Source of the DNA: Phycisphaerae bacterium
GTDB lineage: Bacteria; Planctomycetota; Phycisphaerae; Phycisphaerales; UBA1924
Direction of reading: 5' to 3'
Assembly: GCA_014192545.1 (NCBI GenBank)
Contig: BJHL01000002.1
Coordinates: 574,863-638,862, forward strand
Length of the DNA: 64,000 nucleotides
Shown here: in pieces, positions 54,077 through 63,099 of the stretch
How positions within the stretch are numbered: position 1 is the first letter of the stretch
Layout of the letters: each line of letters begins with the position of its first letter
Made by a program: the position numbers and the translations under genes
The notes under the pieces: generated by a model
Database searches by the model: none
Seen by the model: the letters and a program-made list of their open reading frames with translations, nothing else
Told to the model about the DNA's origin: nothing

Positions 54077-54820
54077 TTGCCGCAGACGCTGCCAACCAAC
54101 CCCGACGCCAACGCATCCAAACCCATGGATGACGATACCCGCGCGATGCAAGCCATCGAGGCTTCCGCCGCCGCTGACGAAGCCGACGAACGCGCGGTGA
54201 TGGAATCCAACACCAACAGCAAAGGCGAACCCGTCGCCCTCAGCCTGCGCGAACGCGTCGAAGCGTTCATGGCGCGCCTCAGCACGCGCAACAACTTCTG
54301 GCACCGCGTCTGCTCCATGATCTGGCTGCCCTACGCCTTCAAAAGCGGCATCCAAATGAAACGCGTCGACGGCACCACCTTCCAAGCCGTCCTGCCTTTC
54401 AAACGCTTCAACCGCAACTGGTACAACGCCATGGCCGGCGCCAGCCTCCTCGCCAACAGCGAAATCGCCGGCGGCATGTACATCATGGGCCTCACAGGCG
54501 GCGACTACACGCTGGTCTGTAAAGAACTCAGCTACCGCTTCCTCCGCCCCTGCTTCGGCCCCGCCCTCTACAAAATCACGCCCAAAGAAGACCTCAAAGC
54601 TCTCATCGCCTCCGGCAAAGAGTTCAACATCACCCTCGACCTCGACGTGATCCAACAAGCCCTCGTGCCCGAAGCACTCGCGAAAGTGAAGAAGCACGAT
54701 CGCCTGCTCGCCAAACTCGCCGCCAAAGAACGCCGCGTGGGCCGCTGCTCCGCAACCTTCCACCTCACCCCCACAGCGCACCAAAAAGCCAAACGCGGCG
54801 CCGCCAACCGAGTCGGCTAA
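54077..54820 (+). CDS. DUF4442 hotdog-fold protein (thioesterase-like)
   Basis: A 247-residue protein from TTG 54077, or 231 residues from ATG 54125. The first 70 residues are acidic and Ala-rich. The rest is a DUF4442 hotdog: WHRVCSMIWLPYAFKSGIQMKRVDG, AVLPFKRFNRNWYNAMAGASLLANSEIAGGMY (the long central helix with Asn-Ala-Met), and YRFLRPCFGPALYKITP. The family belongs to the acyl-CoA thioesterase superfamily, but activity is unproven. It is the last gene before a polytopic membrane protein. Confidence 0.8.
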   Translation: MPQTLPTNPDANASKPMDDDTRAMQAIEASAAADEADERAVMESNTNSKGEPVALSLRERVEAFMARLSTRNNFWHRVCSMIWLPYAFKSGIQMKRVDGTTFQAVLPFKRFNRNWYNAMAGASLLANSEIAGGMYIMGLTGGDYTLVCKELSYRFLRPCFGPALYKITPKEDLKALIASGKEFNITLDLDVIQQALVPEALAKVKKHDRLLAKLAAKERRVGRCSATFHLTPTAHQKAKRGAANRVG

Positions 54821-54897
54821 TCCAAACTCGATGCCTCGATGCCAAATGCCTTGATGCCCTCCCCGCATCACCCAGTCTTTACGCATTTCGCCTTTGC

Positions 54898-54937
54898 CCT
54901 CCCTCGCTTCCTCGCTTCCTCGCTCCTTCGCTCCTTC
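54898..54937 (+). repeat. Pyrimidine-rich tandem array before a promoter box
   Basis: Units CCTCGCTT, CCTCGCTT, CCTCGCTC, CTTCGCTC, CTTCCCTC in series. It shares CTCCCTCGCTTCCTCGCT with the array at 30666 and ends 5 nt before the TATCCT box of the next gene. Confidence 0.65.
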
Positions 54938-54941
54938 CCTC

Positions 54942-54947
54942 TATCCT
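54942..54947 (+). promoter_or_regulatory. Putative leaderless -10 box TATCCT
   Basis: TATCCT, 6 nt (CCCCCC) before the ATG at 54954, with a pyrimidine array directly upstream. Confidence 0.6.
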
Positions 54948-54953
54948 CCCCCC

Positions 54954-56219
54954 ATGCCCACCCGCCCCTGGCACGTCTTCTCCGAAGCCGCATTCCTCGC
55001 CGTCAGTTGGACTTGGTGCATCGGCATGTGGCTGCCCGTGCTGCTCATCCGCGATTTCGGCCTCTGGTCTTTCGCGGTCTTCGCCTTGCCAAATTGCTTC
55101 GGCGCCGCCGCGATGGGATTCGCTCTCGCTAAACCTGGTGCGGCCATCGACTTCCTGCAGCGCCACCAACTCGCCATCTCGCTCTTCTCCGCCGTCACCA
55201 GCGCGTTTCAATCCTTCTTCCTCGTCTGGCTCCTCATCGTTAACGGCATGAGCACCGAAGGTCTGATCCTCATCGGCCTCGTCCTCGCCAGCATCTTCGC
55301 GCAGCCACTTTTCCGCGGCGAGCGTGTGCGCACTACCGCCGTCGCCGTCTTCATTGCTTCGCTCGCCCTCGCCGCGTGGTGGCTACTCGGCAACTTCGAT
55401 CGTGCAACTGCCGCTCAACTCCCGCCGCCCGCACACAACATCGAAGGCCTCGGTGGCCTCGCTGCCGTTTGCATGCTGGGGTTTGTCTGTTGCCCATTTC
55501 TTGATGCAACATTCCTGCAAGCCCGCATCCGCTCACGCGGCACGCCGGGCACAGCATCGTTTTTGCTCGGTTTTCTCGTGCTTTTTGCCAGCATGATCAC
55601 CCTGACATTCTTCTACGGCATCGACATCGTGAGCAAAGCCCACGCCGCCGACAAGCCTGTGCATGTCTTCTACCTCGCGCTGCCGCTCATCTTCCACATC
55701 GGCATGCAACTGCTTTTCACCATCAGCGTGCACGAAGGCTTCCTGCGCGAAGGTGAACCCGCCGCGCGCGTGGGGCATCGCGATGGTCTCTCGCTCGCGG
55801 CGTTCGCCACGGGCCTCATCGCCGCTGTTGCCGCACTGCGTCTCCCAGCGCTTCGCGCCGACATGACCAACTGGGAACTTTTCTATCGCTGCTTCATGTC
55901 TTTTTACGGCTTGGTCTTTCCCGCATATGTCTGGATCATCGCCTGGCCGTTCCAACGCCGCGCGGGTGTTGTCACGATGCCGCGTGTCGCGATCATGGCC
56001 GGCGCGGTCGTCGCAGCCGCACCGTTCTATTGGATCGGCTTTATTGATCGCGAAAGCAATTGGCTCTACGGCGGCGTGGGCATCGTGCTCGTTGCGGGAA
56101 TCATCGCGCGTCTGCTGCCGGGGCCTGCATCACCGCTCGGGCCGTCTGGCGGAGCAGTTCTGGAGCCGACGGATCCAACGCCAAGGCCGCTAGCCGCTGC
56201 CGCAACGCCGGATCGTTAG
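54954..56219 (+). CDS. Polytopic membrane protein of unknown function
   Basis: A 421-residue protein with about eleven membrane segments (for example EAAFLAVSWTWCIGMWLPVLL, ISLFSAVTSAFQSFFLVWLLIV, TAVAVFIASLALAAWWLLG, FLLGFLVLFASMITLTFFYG). The shape suggests a transporter, but no family signature is recognised. The last 35 residues are Pro/Ala-rich and hydrophilic. Its last 119 nt overlap the last codons of queG on the opposite strand (56101-56219), and both reading frames look genuine, because the queG end there is the conserved HEAT-like helix region. Confidence 0.6.
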   Translation: MPTRPWHVFSEAAFLAVSWTWCIGMWLPVLLIRDFGLWSFAVFALPNCFGAAAMGFALAKPGAAIDFLQRHQLAISLFSAVTSAFQSFFLVWLLIVNGMSTEGLILIGLVLASIFAQPLFRGERVRTTAVAVFIASLALAAWWLLGNFDRATAAQLPPPAHNIEGLGGLAAVCMLGFVCCPFLDATFLQARIRSRGTPGTASFLLGFLVLFASMITLTFFYGIDIVSKAHAADKPVHVFYLALPLIFHIGMQLLFTISVHEGFLREGEPAARVGHRDGLSLAAFATGLIAAVAALRLPALRADMTNWELFYRCFMSFYGLVFPAYVWIIAWPFQRRAGVVTMPRVAIMAGAVVAAAPFYWIGFIDRESNWLYGGVGIVLVAGIIARLLPGPASPLGPSGGAVLEPTDPTPRPLAAAATPDR

Positions 56220-57228
56220 CATTTCCAGCAGAAATCGCCGCATTTCGCTGCATCTGCGCCAGCGATGCACGCTTCATCGCGCTATTCGTGAACGCCTCAC
56301 GCCGATCTTCTTCCGACCAGCCCAGCACTTTCAGCAAATCAAAGCTCGCATGTTGCGGCGTGTACGCACCATTCGCCGCACCAACATCAAACGGCCGCGG
56401 CGAGTTGTGCGGGCAGACTTCCTGACAGACATCGCAGCCGAAAATCCAACTGCCCATCGCTCGCTGCAAGTCGCGATCAATCGGGAGTTCGCGTTCAATC
56501 GTCAAGTAACTGATGCAGCGCGATGCATCCACGCTGTAAGGCGAAATCGCGCGCGTCGGGCATGCGTCGATGCAGCGTGTGCATGTGCCGCAACTGTCGG
56601 GCACGCGCTCGCTGCGCGCGAGCTCGAGCGTGGTTGCAACCACGCCCAGCACGAAGTAGCTGCCGATGGCAGGATTGATGACGAGTGTGTGCTTGCCTTG
56701 CCAGCCCAGACCGGCGAGTGTTGCAAGTTCTCTTTCGTTCACGGGCGCGGTATCGACGCACGTGCGAAACTCGCTGCCGGGGTACGCGATACGAAGCTGG
56801 TCGGCCAGCGTGTGCAGGCGACGTTTGACGACATCGTGATAATTGCGACCGCGCGCGTAGCGGGCGATTTTGCCGTGATTTGGCGGGATTGCGTCAGGTG
56901 CGTCGTTGCGGGTTGCATAGAGATCGGCGACGACGATAAACGCGCGTGTGTTTGCGAGAATGCGAGTGGGGTCGATGCGGGTTTCGATGTCGTCGGTCAT
57001 GAATCGCATCGAGCCGTGCTTGCCGGCGGCGAGCCAAGCGCGCAGGTGATCGCCGTGCGCCGAGGGCTGCGCGGGGGCGATGCCGGCGAGGGCGAAGTCG
57101 AGTTGCTTGCAGCGCGCGAGGATGTCGCGTGCGGCTTCGTCAGGTGACGGAGGCACGTAGCCACTGGGCACGGCGATGGTCGCGGGCTTGCGCGGTTGCT
57201 TGGGACCAGTGCGCTTGCGGCGGGGCAT
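56101..57228 (-). CDS. queG: Epoxyqueuosine reductase
   Basis: A 375-residue enzyme that reduces epoxyqueuosine to queuosine in tRNA, using cobalamin and two 4Fe-4S clusters. The first cluster motif is CGTCTRCIDACPTRAI and the second CDVCQEVCPHN. FRTCVDTAPVNERELATLAGLGWQGKHT is the family's highly conserved cobalamin-domain segment. A HEAT-like helical end follows. The start at 57228 overlaps the stop of the upstream phosphatase-family gene (TAATG), and its 3' end overlaps the opposite-strand membrane gene by 119 nt. Confidence 0.93.
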   Translation of the reverse strand: MPRRKRTGPKQPRKPATIAVPSGYVPPSPDEAARDILARCKQLDFALAGIAPAQPSAHGDHLRAWLAAGKHGSMRFMTDDIETRIDPTRILANTRAFIVVADLYATRNDAPDAIPPNHGKIARYARGRNYHDVVKRRLHTLADQLRIAYPGSEFRTCVDTAPVNERELATLAGLGWQGKHTLVINPAIGSYFVLGVVATTLELARSERVPDSCGTCTRCIDACPTRAISPYSVDASRCISYLTIERELPIDRDLQRAMGSWIFGCDVCQEVCPHNSPRPFDVGAANGAYTPQHASFDLLKVLGWSEEDRREAFTNSAMKRASLAQMQRNAAISAGNANDPALRQRLAALALDPSAPELLRQTARAVMQAPAADAR

Positions 57229-58418
57229 TACTCGATTTTCTTGCGGCGGTCTTCGAGCTCTTTGAGCTGCTTGCGCAGTTGATCGATCTGATCATCAAGA
57301 TCGCGCAGTTGCTTTTCGCGCAGCGCGGGATCAGGCTTGGTTGGCGGCGGCGGCGGCGTGCACTCGCCGGGCAAATCGAAGTTCGCGACGATCGGGCGAT
57401 GGTCGCTCATCTTCTCGCGATCGCTGAATTCGCCGGGTAATTTGACGATTTCGCTGGTTGCGGGCCACTTTTTGGCGTTGCCTGAGGCGAAAATGAAATC
57501 GAGCACCGCGCCGGGCCGGCGGCGATTGGGTGCAGTTGTCGTGTCGAGGGTTGCGGGCCTTACCCATGTCCAGATGTCGTCTTTGGTCATGTTGTTGTAA
57601 CCAAGATCGCGCGAGCCTTGGTCGCCGCCTTCGACGAGGTAATCGAAGTTGTAATCACCGACGGCGATGACTGGCAAGGTTTGTGTACGGGCCCATGCGT
57701 TGAGCAGTTCGCCTTGTTTGTGGCGGCCTTCGTCGCTGCCGCGGTAGAGGTGATTGACCATGAAGAGAAACTCGGTGTTGTTGCAGGCGCGGTCTTTGAT
57801 TTGGATGACCAGCGGGGCGCGGACTTTGCCTTCGATGTTGATGTCGCCTAGTTCGAACTTTTTCACGAGTTCGAAACGATCCGTATTGAATGCGATGGCG
57901 AGGCGGTCCTTCTGACCTGATGCGCCCAGGACGACGTCAAAGGCTGCATTTTCGCCGGTTTCTGCACCTTTGTCGAGTTCGCGGGCCCAGTCTTCGTCTT
58001 CAACTTCTGAGAAGCCCCAGAGGTCCACACCTTGCATGTCGGCGACTTGCTTGCGCAGCACGGCGATATCGGCACCGCCGGATTCGACGTTGTAGCCGAC
58101 GACGGTGAGGTCAGGCGGCGCGGGTGCGGGCTGGGCGAGAGCGAGCGATGCGATGATGATGGAGAGCATGTTGGTGATGGTATGTGATGTAGATTCGTGT
58201 TGCGGCTGTGACTGCGCCTGGTCATCGTGCGGGATGTTGAGACACATCTGGATTTCAGCGCGAGCGGCCCAGAAGAGAGCTTCGGCGTAGATCCATCCCG
58301 TGCTGCGAGCGAGAGCGGCGAGATCGGCACCCAGAGCGAAGTAGCGCAGCACGCGCTGGGCATCGATGGGCTCGAGATAGTCGAGCATGGCGTCAGTGAG
58401 AGCGATTGGTCGAGACAT
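57228..58418 (-). CDS. Endonuclease/exonuclease/phosphatase-fold protein with extra N-terminal domain
   Basis: A 396-residue frame. Residues 100-365 form an EEP-superfamily hydrolase: TVVGYNVESGG with catalytic Asn, LWGFSEVED with metal Glu, VIAVGDYNFD, and MSDHRPIVANF with the terminal His. A Pro-rich link and a coiled coil (LRDLDDQIDQLRKQLKELE) close the protein. The first 83 residues (IALTDAMLDYLEPIDAQRVL, EALFWAARAEIQM) are a soluble helical stretch, followed by a perfect signal peptide from Met84 (MLSIIIASLALAQPAPAP). So either the frame is one protein, or the real exported protein starts at ATG 58167-58169. AAAGGGG stands 6 nt before the first ATG, favouring the longer form. Coupled to queG. 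Confidence 0.75.
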   Translation of the reverse strand: MSRPIALTDAMLDYLEPIDAQRVLRYFALGADLAALARSTGWIYAEALFWAARAEIQMCLNIPHDDQAQSQPQHESTSHTITNMLSIIIASLALAQPAPAPPDLTVVGYNVESGGADIAVLRKQVADMQGVDLWGFSEVEDEDWARELDKGAETGENAAFDVVLGASGQKDRLAIAFNTDRFELVKKFELGDINIEGKVRAPLVIQIKDRACNNTEFLFMVNHLYRGSDEGRHKQGELLNAWARTQTLPVIAVGDYNFDYLVEGGDQGSRDLGYNNMTKDDIWTWVRPATLDTTTAPNRRRPGAVLDFIFASGNAKKWPATSEIVKLPGEFSDREKMSDHRPIVANFDLPGECTPPPPPTKPDPALREKQLRDLDDQIDQLRKQLKELEDRRKKIE

Positions 58419-58726
58419 GAGAAACCCCTTTCATCGGGCGCGGAAAATCGCGCCTCTATAGAGAGGGGGCCGTGGGGAGGTTTGTGCGCGCGCTGATGGT
58501 GGATGCGCGGGGTGAGATTTGGCGCGTGGCGGCGTAAGTGTGGGCCGCAGAGGTAGATGGCGGTCGTGAGATTTTTTTGGAAATTGGCGGATTTTTAGGC
58601 GGCATCGCGCCGATTGGTGGATCGATCCGGGCCTTCGCAGGGCCTCAGGCCCGGCGTCGGGGGAGGTGTTGATGATGTTGGTGGCTTGCACTGATCCGCT
58701 GCAGAGCCAGCGGATCAGTGGCACGT
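58419..58726. other. Gene-free interval with palindrome copy C
   Basis: This 308-nt stretch lies between the coupled queG/EEP genes and prpD. Besides copy C it has a GGGCCT-rich imperfect hairpin (about 58630-58655). It contains no convincing gene. Confidence 0.5.
58689..58720 (+). repeat. Dispersed palindrome, copy C
   Basis: A perfect 13-bp inverted repeat (CACTGATCCGCTG and its complement) around the loop CAGAGC, followed by GGCACG. It lies 6 nt beyond the prpD stop. It is the longest of the three copies. Confidence 0.8.
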
Positions 58727-60409
58727 TTAGTCAAACTTGCCTTGGACTTGGAGGGGGAAGTCGAGGATGGTCGCGATGTCTTTGGCAGATTTCTTTTCGA
58801 GGTTGCTGAGGCGTTTGATGATGGGCTGGGGGTCGTCGGCGGCGAGTTTGCCGAGGGCGGCGAACTTGTGATTGAGAATGTCTTTGAGGTCGACCTTGTC
58901 GGGGCCCATGTGGTTGCGGGCGTGGCCGCCTGGGTACATGACCAGGCCCGTGTCGAACTTTTGGTCTTGCTCGTCGGTGATGATCATGCCGGTGGGGATG
59001 CCATCGGGGTATTTTTCGTCGTACTCGCGGCCGCCGTGTTCGAAGCTCATTTTGGCCATGAGCGAACGGGTGAGGGCGTTGTGGAGTGCGCTGTTGTCAA
59101 AGTCATGCGGGGTGAGCATGAGTTCTTTCCAGCCGAGTTTACCTTTGTGGCCGTTCGCGCGGAGTTCGAGGGCTTTGCGCAGCATGGTGCAGACGAGGTA
59201 GAGCATGCTGTGGTCGGCGGATTGGCGGGTTTTGGGGTCGCGCTTGGCGGGATCACCGATGATGCCGAAGGCGGGCTCGTAGGCGCGGACGCGCATGGCT
59301 TTGATGGCGTCGCCTGATTGGTCGCTGAGCAGGTGAGGCTGAGCGTTGATGAGATTGATGAGGCCTTGCAGTGCGCCGGCGCTTTGGTGTTCGTAGAGGC
59401 CTAGTTTGAAGTGCATGCCCATCACGGCGAAGTCGTCGCCTGTGCGAGCGAGGTGGAGATCGAAGGGGCTGGCGTAGTCCTTGCCTTTGACGGCGTCGGG
59501 AATGCCGGTGCCAGCGCTTTCGCTCTTGACGAAGAGTTGGCCGGGGCCTTGGAAGAGGCGGAAGATGGCTTCGGGGTTGCGGAAGATATCGCGCGGGCCC
59601 ATGAAGCCCATCATGCTGCGTTTGACGCTGAGGACGGCGGCTTCGGTGGTGATGGCTGCGCTCGCGCCTTTGCTATCGCTGAGTTGCTTGCCGGCACGGA
59701 TGGCGCGGAAGGGGATGTAGTGCGCGATGAGCATGCCGATGGCGGATTCGATTTGCTCGGCGGTTGCGCCCATCATGGCGCCGAAGGTTGCGGCGCTGCC
59801 GATACCGCCGTGGACGACGTGGTCGATCTTGTAGCTTTTGAGGCTGAAGGCTTCGGCGAGGCGGCCGCGGATTTCATCGAGCAAGATCATGCCGCGGAGG
59901 GCGAATTCGCCGTCTTTGCCGCGAAGCTGTGCGGCGGCGAGAGCGACGGGGTAGAAGTCGTTGTGGCCGAACTCGCCAGCGGTTTGTTTGCGCTGGGGGT
60001 TATAGCCGAAGTTGGTGCCGTTGCTGTCCCACTCGCGAACGGCGGCGCTGTTGGCGACGATGGCTTTTTCGACTTGCACATCGATTGCGCTGCCGAAGAT
60101 GGGCGTGCCGCTGCGGACGGCTTTGGCTTGTGGGGCCCAGGGGACGCCAGCCATGGTGCCTGCGCCGCTGGGGGGCACTTGGTACATCATGGCTTCGTTG
60201 CGGAGTAGGACGGGGGCGTTTGTTCCGAGGGCGATCGCGCTGAGGCCGCAGATGCAGGCGTCGGTGTGGAAGAGGTTGGTTTTTTCGAGGACGCTGGCGG
60301 CGGGTTCGCCTCGCTTGCCTGGCGAGTTCGACATGAAGTCGATGGCGTATTGGGCGATGCCGAGGGCTTGGTTGGAATTGGCGGGGAGGGAGGTGAAGTC
60401 GTTTGGCAT
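58727..60409 (-). CDS. prpD: MmgE/PrpD-family 2-methylcitrate dehydratase-like protein
   Basis: A 560-residue protein with the MmgE/PrpD fold: CICGLSAIALGTNAPVLLR, VREWDSNGTNFGYNPQ with the conserved Asp, GEFGHNDFYPVALAAAQL, HGGIGSAATFGAMMGATAEQ, and LSDSKGASAAITTEAAVLS. The family dehydrates 2-methylcitrate to methylaconitate without an Fe-S cluster. prpB is elsewhere in the window, which supports the assignment. It starts at ATG 60407-60409, with a TACGCT box 8 nt upstream and a pyrimidine array behind it. Confidence 0.82.
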   Translation of the reverse strand: MPNDFTSLPANSNQALGIAQYAIDFMSNSPGKRGEPAASVLEKTNLFHTDACICGLSAIALGTNAPVLLRNEAMMYQVPPSGAGTMAGVPWAPQAKAVRSGTPIFGSAIDVQVEKAIVANSAAVREWDSNGTNFGYNPQRKQTAGEFGHNDFYPVALAAAQLRGKDGEFALRGMILLDEIRGRLAEAFSLKSYKIDHVVHGGIGSAATFGAMMGATAEQIESAIGMLIAHYIPFRAIRAGKQLSDSKGASAAITTEAAVLSVKRSMMGFMGPRDIFRNPEAIFRLFQGPGQLFVKSESAGTGIPDAVKGKDYASPFDLHLARTGDDFAVMGMHFKLGLYEHQSAGALQGLINLINAQPHLLSDQSGDAIKAMRVRAYEPAFGIIGDPAKRDPKTRQSADHSMLYLVCTMLRKALELRANGHKGKLGWKELMLTPHDFDNSALHNALTRSLMAKMSFEHGGREYDEKYPDGIPTGMIITDEQDQKFDTGLVMYPGGHARNHMGPDKVDLKDILNHKFAALGKLAADDPQPIIKRLSNLEKKSAKDIATILDFPLQVQGKFD

Positions 60410-60417
60410 GGGGCGTA

Positions 60418-60423
60418 AGCGTA
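60418..60423 (-). promoter_or_regulatory. Putative -10 box TACGCT
   Basis: TACGCT on the minus strand, 8 nt before the prpD ATG, directly preceded by the array at 60427-60459. Confidence 0.45.
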
Positions 60424-60426
60424 GAG

Positions 60427-60459
60427 CGATAAAGTGAAAAGTGAAAAGTGATAAATGAA
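60427..60459 (-). repeat. Pyrimidine-rich tandem array upstream of prpD
   Basis: On the minus strand the words TTATCACTT, TTCACTTT, TCACTTTA and TCGCT follow each other; the stretch CACTTTATCGCT is almost the same as CGCTTTATCGCT in the array before the glycosyltransferase at 30736. It ends 3 nt before the TACGCT box. Confidence 0.6.
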
Positions 60460-60483
60460 GGTTTTGGCGGGGGGATTTGGGAG

Positions 60484-63099
60484 TTAGGGGGTGCAGGGGG
60501 TTTGCGCGAGGATGGCTTGGTCGGCTTCTCGCTGGCTTGCGTAGGCGAGGGCTTCGCGGGCTTTGGCGCAGAGGTCGCTGGCGAGGTCGGGGCGGTTCAT
60601 GTCTTGGGCGGCGCGGGCGAGGTTGGCGAGGGTGCGGGCGCGGCGCGGGTGATTGATGGGCGTGAACTGATCGACTTTGGCGATGAAGGCGACGAGTTGC
60701 TGCTGGGCGGTTTCGGGAAGGCCGGCGCGCGAGGTTTGGGCGTAGTTGAGTTCAAAGCGTTTGGTGAGGCCATCGCGTTCGTCTTTGTTGGCGACGCCGA
60801 AGCGGATGCGGACGAGATCGTCGGCCCATTTGGTGGTAGCGGGCAGATCATGCATGTTGGCGGCGACGCGAAGCAGGCCTGTGCTGACGCGCTCAACTTC
60901 GTAGCGGTAGTCGTCGAAGTTGGTGACGAAGATTTCGCGAGCGCGCAGGAAGGCGGACATGGCGTCGGCTTGGCGGTCGGTGCGGCTGTAGATGCCGCCC
61001 ACGTTGAGAAGGACAAAGCCGAGCGTGGGGTGGTTTGGTCCGAAGGTTTCTTCGGCGCGTGCGAGGACGCTGGGGGCGAATTGACTGGCTTCGTCGAATT
61101 TGTTTTGCTTCCCGAGGCAGACGATGAGATTGGTTGCGGCGGCGAGCATCTGGGGGTGGCTGGGACCAAGGAAGCGATCGCCTTGTTCGAGGAGTTGGCG
61201 GGCGACGGCTTCAGCCTGAGACCATTGCTCCTGGCCCATCAGCATGCCGCAACGCGTGCTGAGGACGGAGAGGGGAAGTTCGCTGCGGGGTTTGAGCGGG
61301 AGCGATTCGATTTCGCGCAGGAGTGGTTCGACGCGGTCAAACTCACTGGCGTTGCTGGCGAGTTCGGCGCGGAGGATGAGGGCTTGACCCAGAAGGTCGG
61401 GCTGCGGGGGCGAAAGGGAACGAAGCTCCGCGATTGCGGCGTCGGCGATTTGCGTGCTTTCTTCGTTTTGGCCTGCGACTTGGAGGACGTCGGCGAGGGA
61501 GACGCGGGCGCGGATGGTGCGCAGGTCGTTGTCGCCTGCGGAGGCGGAGAGTTGCGCGAGGGCGGCGCGGGTTTCGATGACGGCTTTGGTGGGGTTGCCT
61601 GCGAAGGCGAGGGAATAGCCGATTTCGCTGCGGATTTCGCCTTGTAAGTCGAGGTTGTCGGGGAAGGCGGTTGGCAGGCGCTTCAGGGCACGGTCGAAGT
61701 AGTCGGTGATGCTGGGGGATTTGCCGTCGGTGGAATCGCCGCCGGGGACGCCTGCGCGGACGAGGTCGCGCACGAGGTAGTTCTTCACGGCTTCGGCGCG
61801 CTGGGCCTGGGCTTCGGCGCGGGCGGCTTCGGCGGCGGCGACTTTGCTGGCGCGGGTGGCTTTGACAGCTTGCCACGCGGCGATGCCGCCGAAGGCGAGG
61901 ATGCTGGTGACGACGGCGGCGCTCGCGGCGACGATGACGCGATTGCGAGCGGCGAATTTGCGAAGTTGGTAGATGGTGCTGTGAGGCTGGGCGAGGACGG
62001 GGAGATTGGCGAGATAGCGTTCGAGATCGTCGGCGAGTTCGCCTGCGGACTGGTAGCGAAGGGCGGGGTCTTTTTCGATGGCTTTGCTGGTGATGGCGTC
62101 GAGATCGGGAGCGATGGCGGGGAGGACGCGGGCGAGGCGCGCGGGTTCGACGTCGCGGATTTTTCGCGTTGCGTCGATGATGGTGTCGCTGCGGATATCG
62201 ATGGGGAGTGAGCCGGAGAGGAGTTCGTAGAGAATGACGCCCAGGGCGTAGACGTCGCTGCGCGTGTCGGCGAGGGTGCCGGTGACTTGCTCGGGGCTCA
62301 TGTAGCTGAGGGTGCCAATGAGTGCGCCGGCTTGGGTGTGGCGGGTGTTGGTGTCTTCGAGGGTGCGGGCGACGCCGAAGTCGAGGATTTTACTTTGGAC
62401 GTTTTGGTGATTGGTGCTGCTGCCGGTAATGCGCTGGATGAGGATGTTGGAGGGTTTGAGGTCGCGGTGGATGACGCCTCGCTGGTGGGCGTATTGGACG
62501 GCGCGGCAGATGTCGATGAAGATGCGGAGTTTGGCGGATTCGTTGAGGTTGGCGGAGGTGGTGTGGGCGAGGAGGGGTGTGCCGTCGATGTATTCGAGGA
62601 CGAGGTAGGGGACGGGGCGCGTGCCGAAGATGGGGGCAGAGCCAGAGTCGTAGATTTGGGCGATGCCAGGGTGCGAGAGGCGAGCGAGGACGCTGGCTTC
62701 GCGCTCGAAGCGTTTGATGAGGTCGGGCGAGGGCGCGATGGAGCGGATGACTTTGATGGCGACGAGGCGCTGGGGGGAAGTTTGGTTGGCGAGGTAGACA
62801 ACGCCCATGCCGCCTTCGCCCAGGACGCGCTCGATGGCGTAGCGGCCTATGTGGGTGACGGGCGTGACGCTTGTGGGTGATGGGCCGGTGACTTCGAGAA
62901 GCGTGGAATCGTCGATGGCGGGTTTGTCGATGGCGTGGGCAGTTTCGCTATCGGCGGCGAGCATGCGGGCGAGTTGATCGCGGAGAGCGGTGTTGCCTTG
63001 GCAGAGGGATTCAAGGCGGGCGGCGCGCTGGTTGGCGGGAAGGTTGGCGACTTCTTCGAAGATGCGTTGGAGGTCGGCGATGGAGGGCGCGGTGCTCAT
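60484..63099 (-). CDS. Ser/Thr protein kinase with membrane anchor and TPR-like region
   Basis: An 871-residue protein. Residues about 85-350 are a complete Hanks-type kinase: GEGGMGVVYLA (ATP loop), VAIKVIR (Lys), HRDLKPSNIL (catalytic loop), LDFGVAR, GTLSYMSPEQ and YALGVILYELLSG. One membrane segment follows (RVIVAASAAVVTSILAFGG, about 368-390), then 480 residues of TPR-like helices outside the membrane (LAAATNLIVCLGKQNKFDEA). It starts at ATG 63097-63099, overlapping the sigma gene by 4 nt. Such sigma-kinase pairs are common in planctomycetes; the kinase probably adjusts the sigma factor or its target. Confidence 0.9.
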   Translation of the reverse strand: MSTAPSIADLQRIFEEVANLPANQRAARLESLCQGNTALRDQLARMLAADSETAHAIDKPAIDDSTLLEVTGPSPTSVTPVTHIGRYAIERVLGEGGMGVVYLANQTSPQRLVAIKVIRSIAPSPDLIKRFEREASVLARLSHPGIAQIYDSGSAPIFGTRPVPYLVLEYIDGTPLLAHTTSANLNESAKLRIFIDICRAVQYAHQRGVIHRDLKPSNILIQRITGSSTNHQNVQSKILDFGVARTLEDTNTRHTQAGALIGTLSYMSPEQVTGTLADTRSDVYALGVILYELLSGSLPIDIRSDTIIDATRKIRDVEPARLARVLPAIAPDLDAITSKAIEKDPALRYQSAGELADDLERYLANLPVLAQPHSTIYQLRKFAARNRVIVAASAAVVTSILAFGGIAAWQAVKATRASKVAAAEAARAEAQAQRAEAVKNYLVRDLVRAGVPGGDSTDGKSPSITDYFDRALKRLPTAFPDNLDLQGEIRSEIGYSLAFAGNPTKAVIETRAALAQLSASAGDNDLRTIRARVSLADVLQVAGQNEESTQIADAAIAELRSLSPPQPDLLGQALILRAELASNASEFDRVEPLLREIESLPLKPRSELPLSVLSTRCGMLMGQEQWSQAEAVARQLLEQGDRFLGPSHPQMLAAATNLIVCLGKQNKFDEASQFAPSVLARAEETFGPNHPTLGFVLLNVGGIYSRTDRQADAMSAFLRAREIFVTNFDDYRYEVERVSTGLLRVAANMHDLPATTKWADDLVRIRFGVANKDERDGLTKRFELNYAQTSRAGLPETAQQQLVAFIAKVDQFTPINHPRRARTLANLARAAQDMNRPDLASDLCAKAREALAYASQREADQAILAQTPCTP

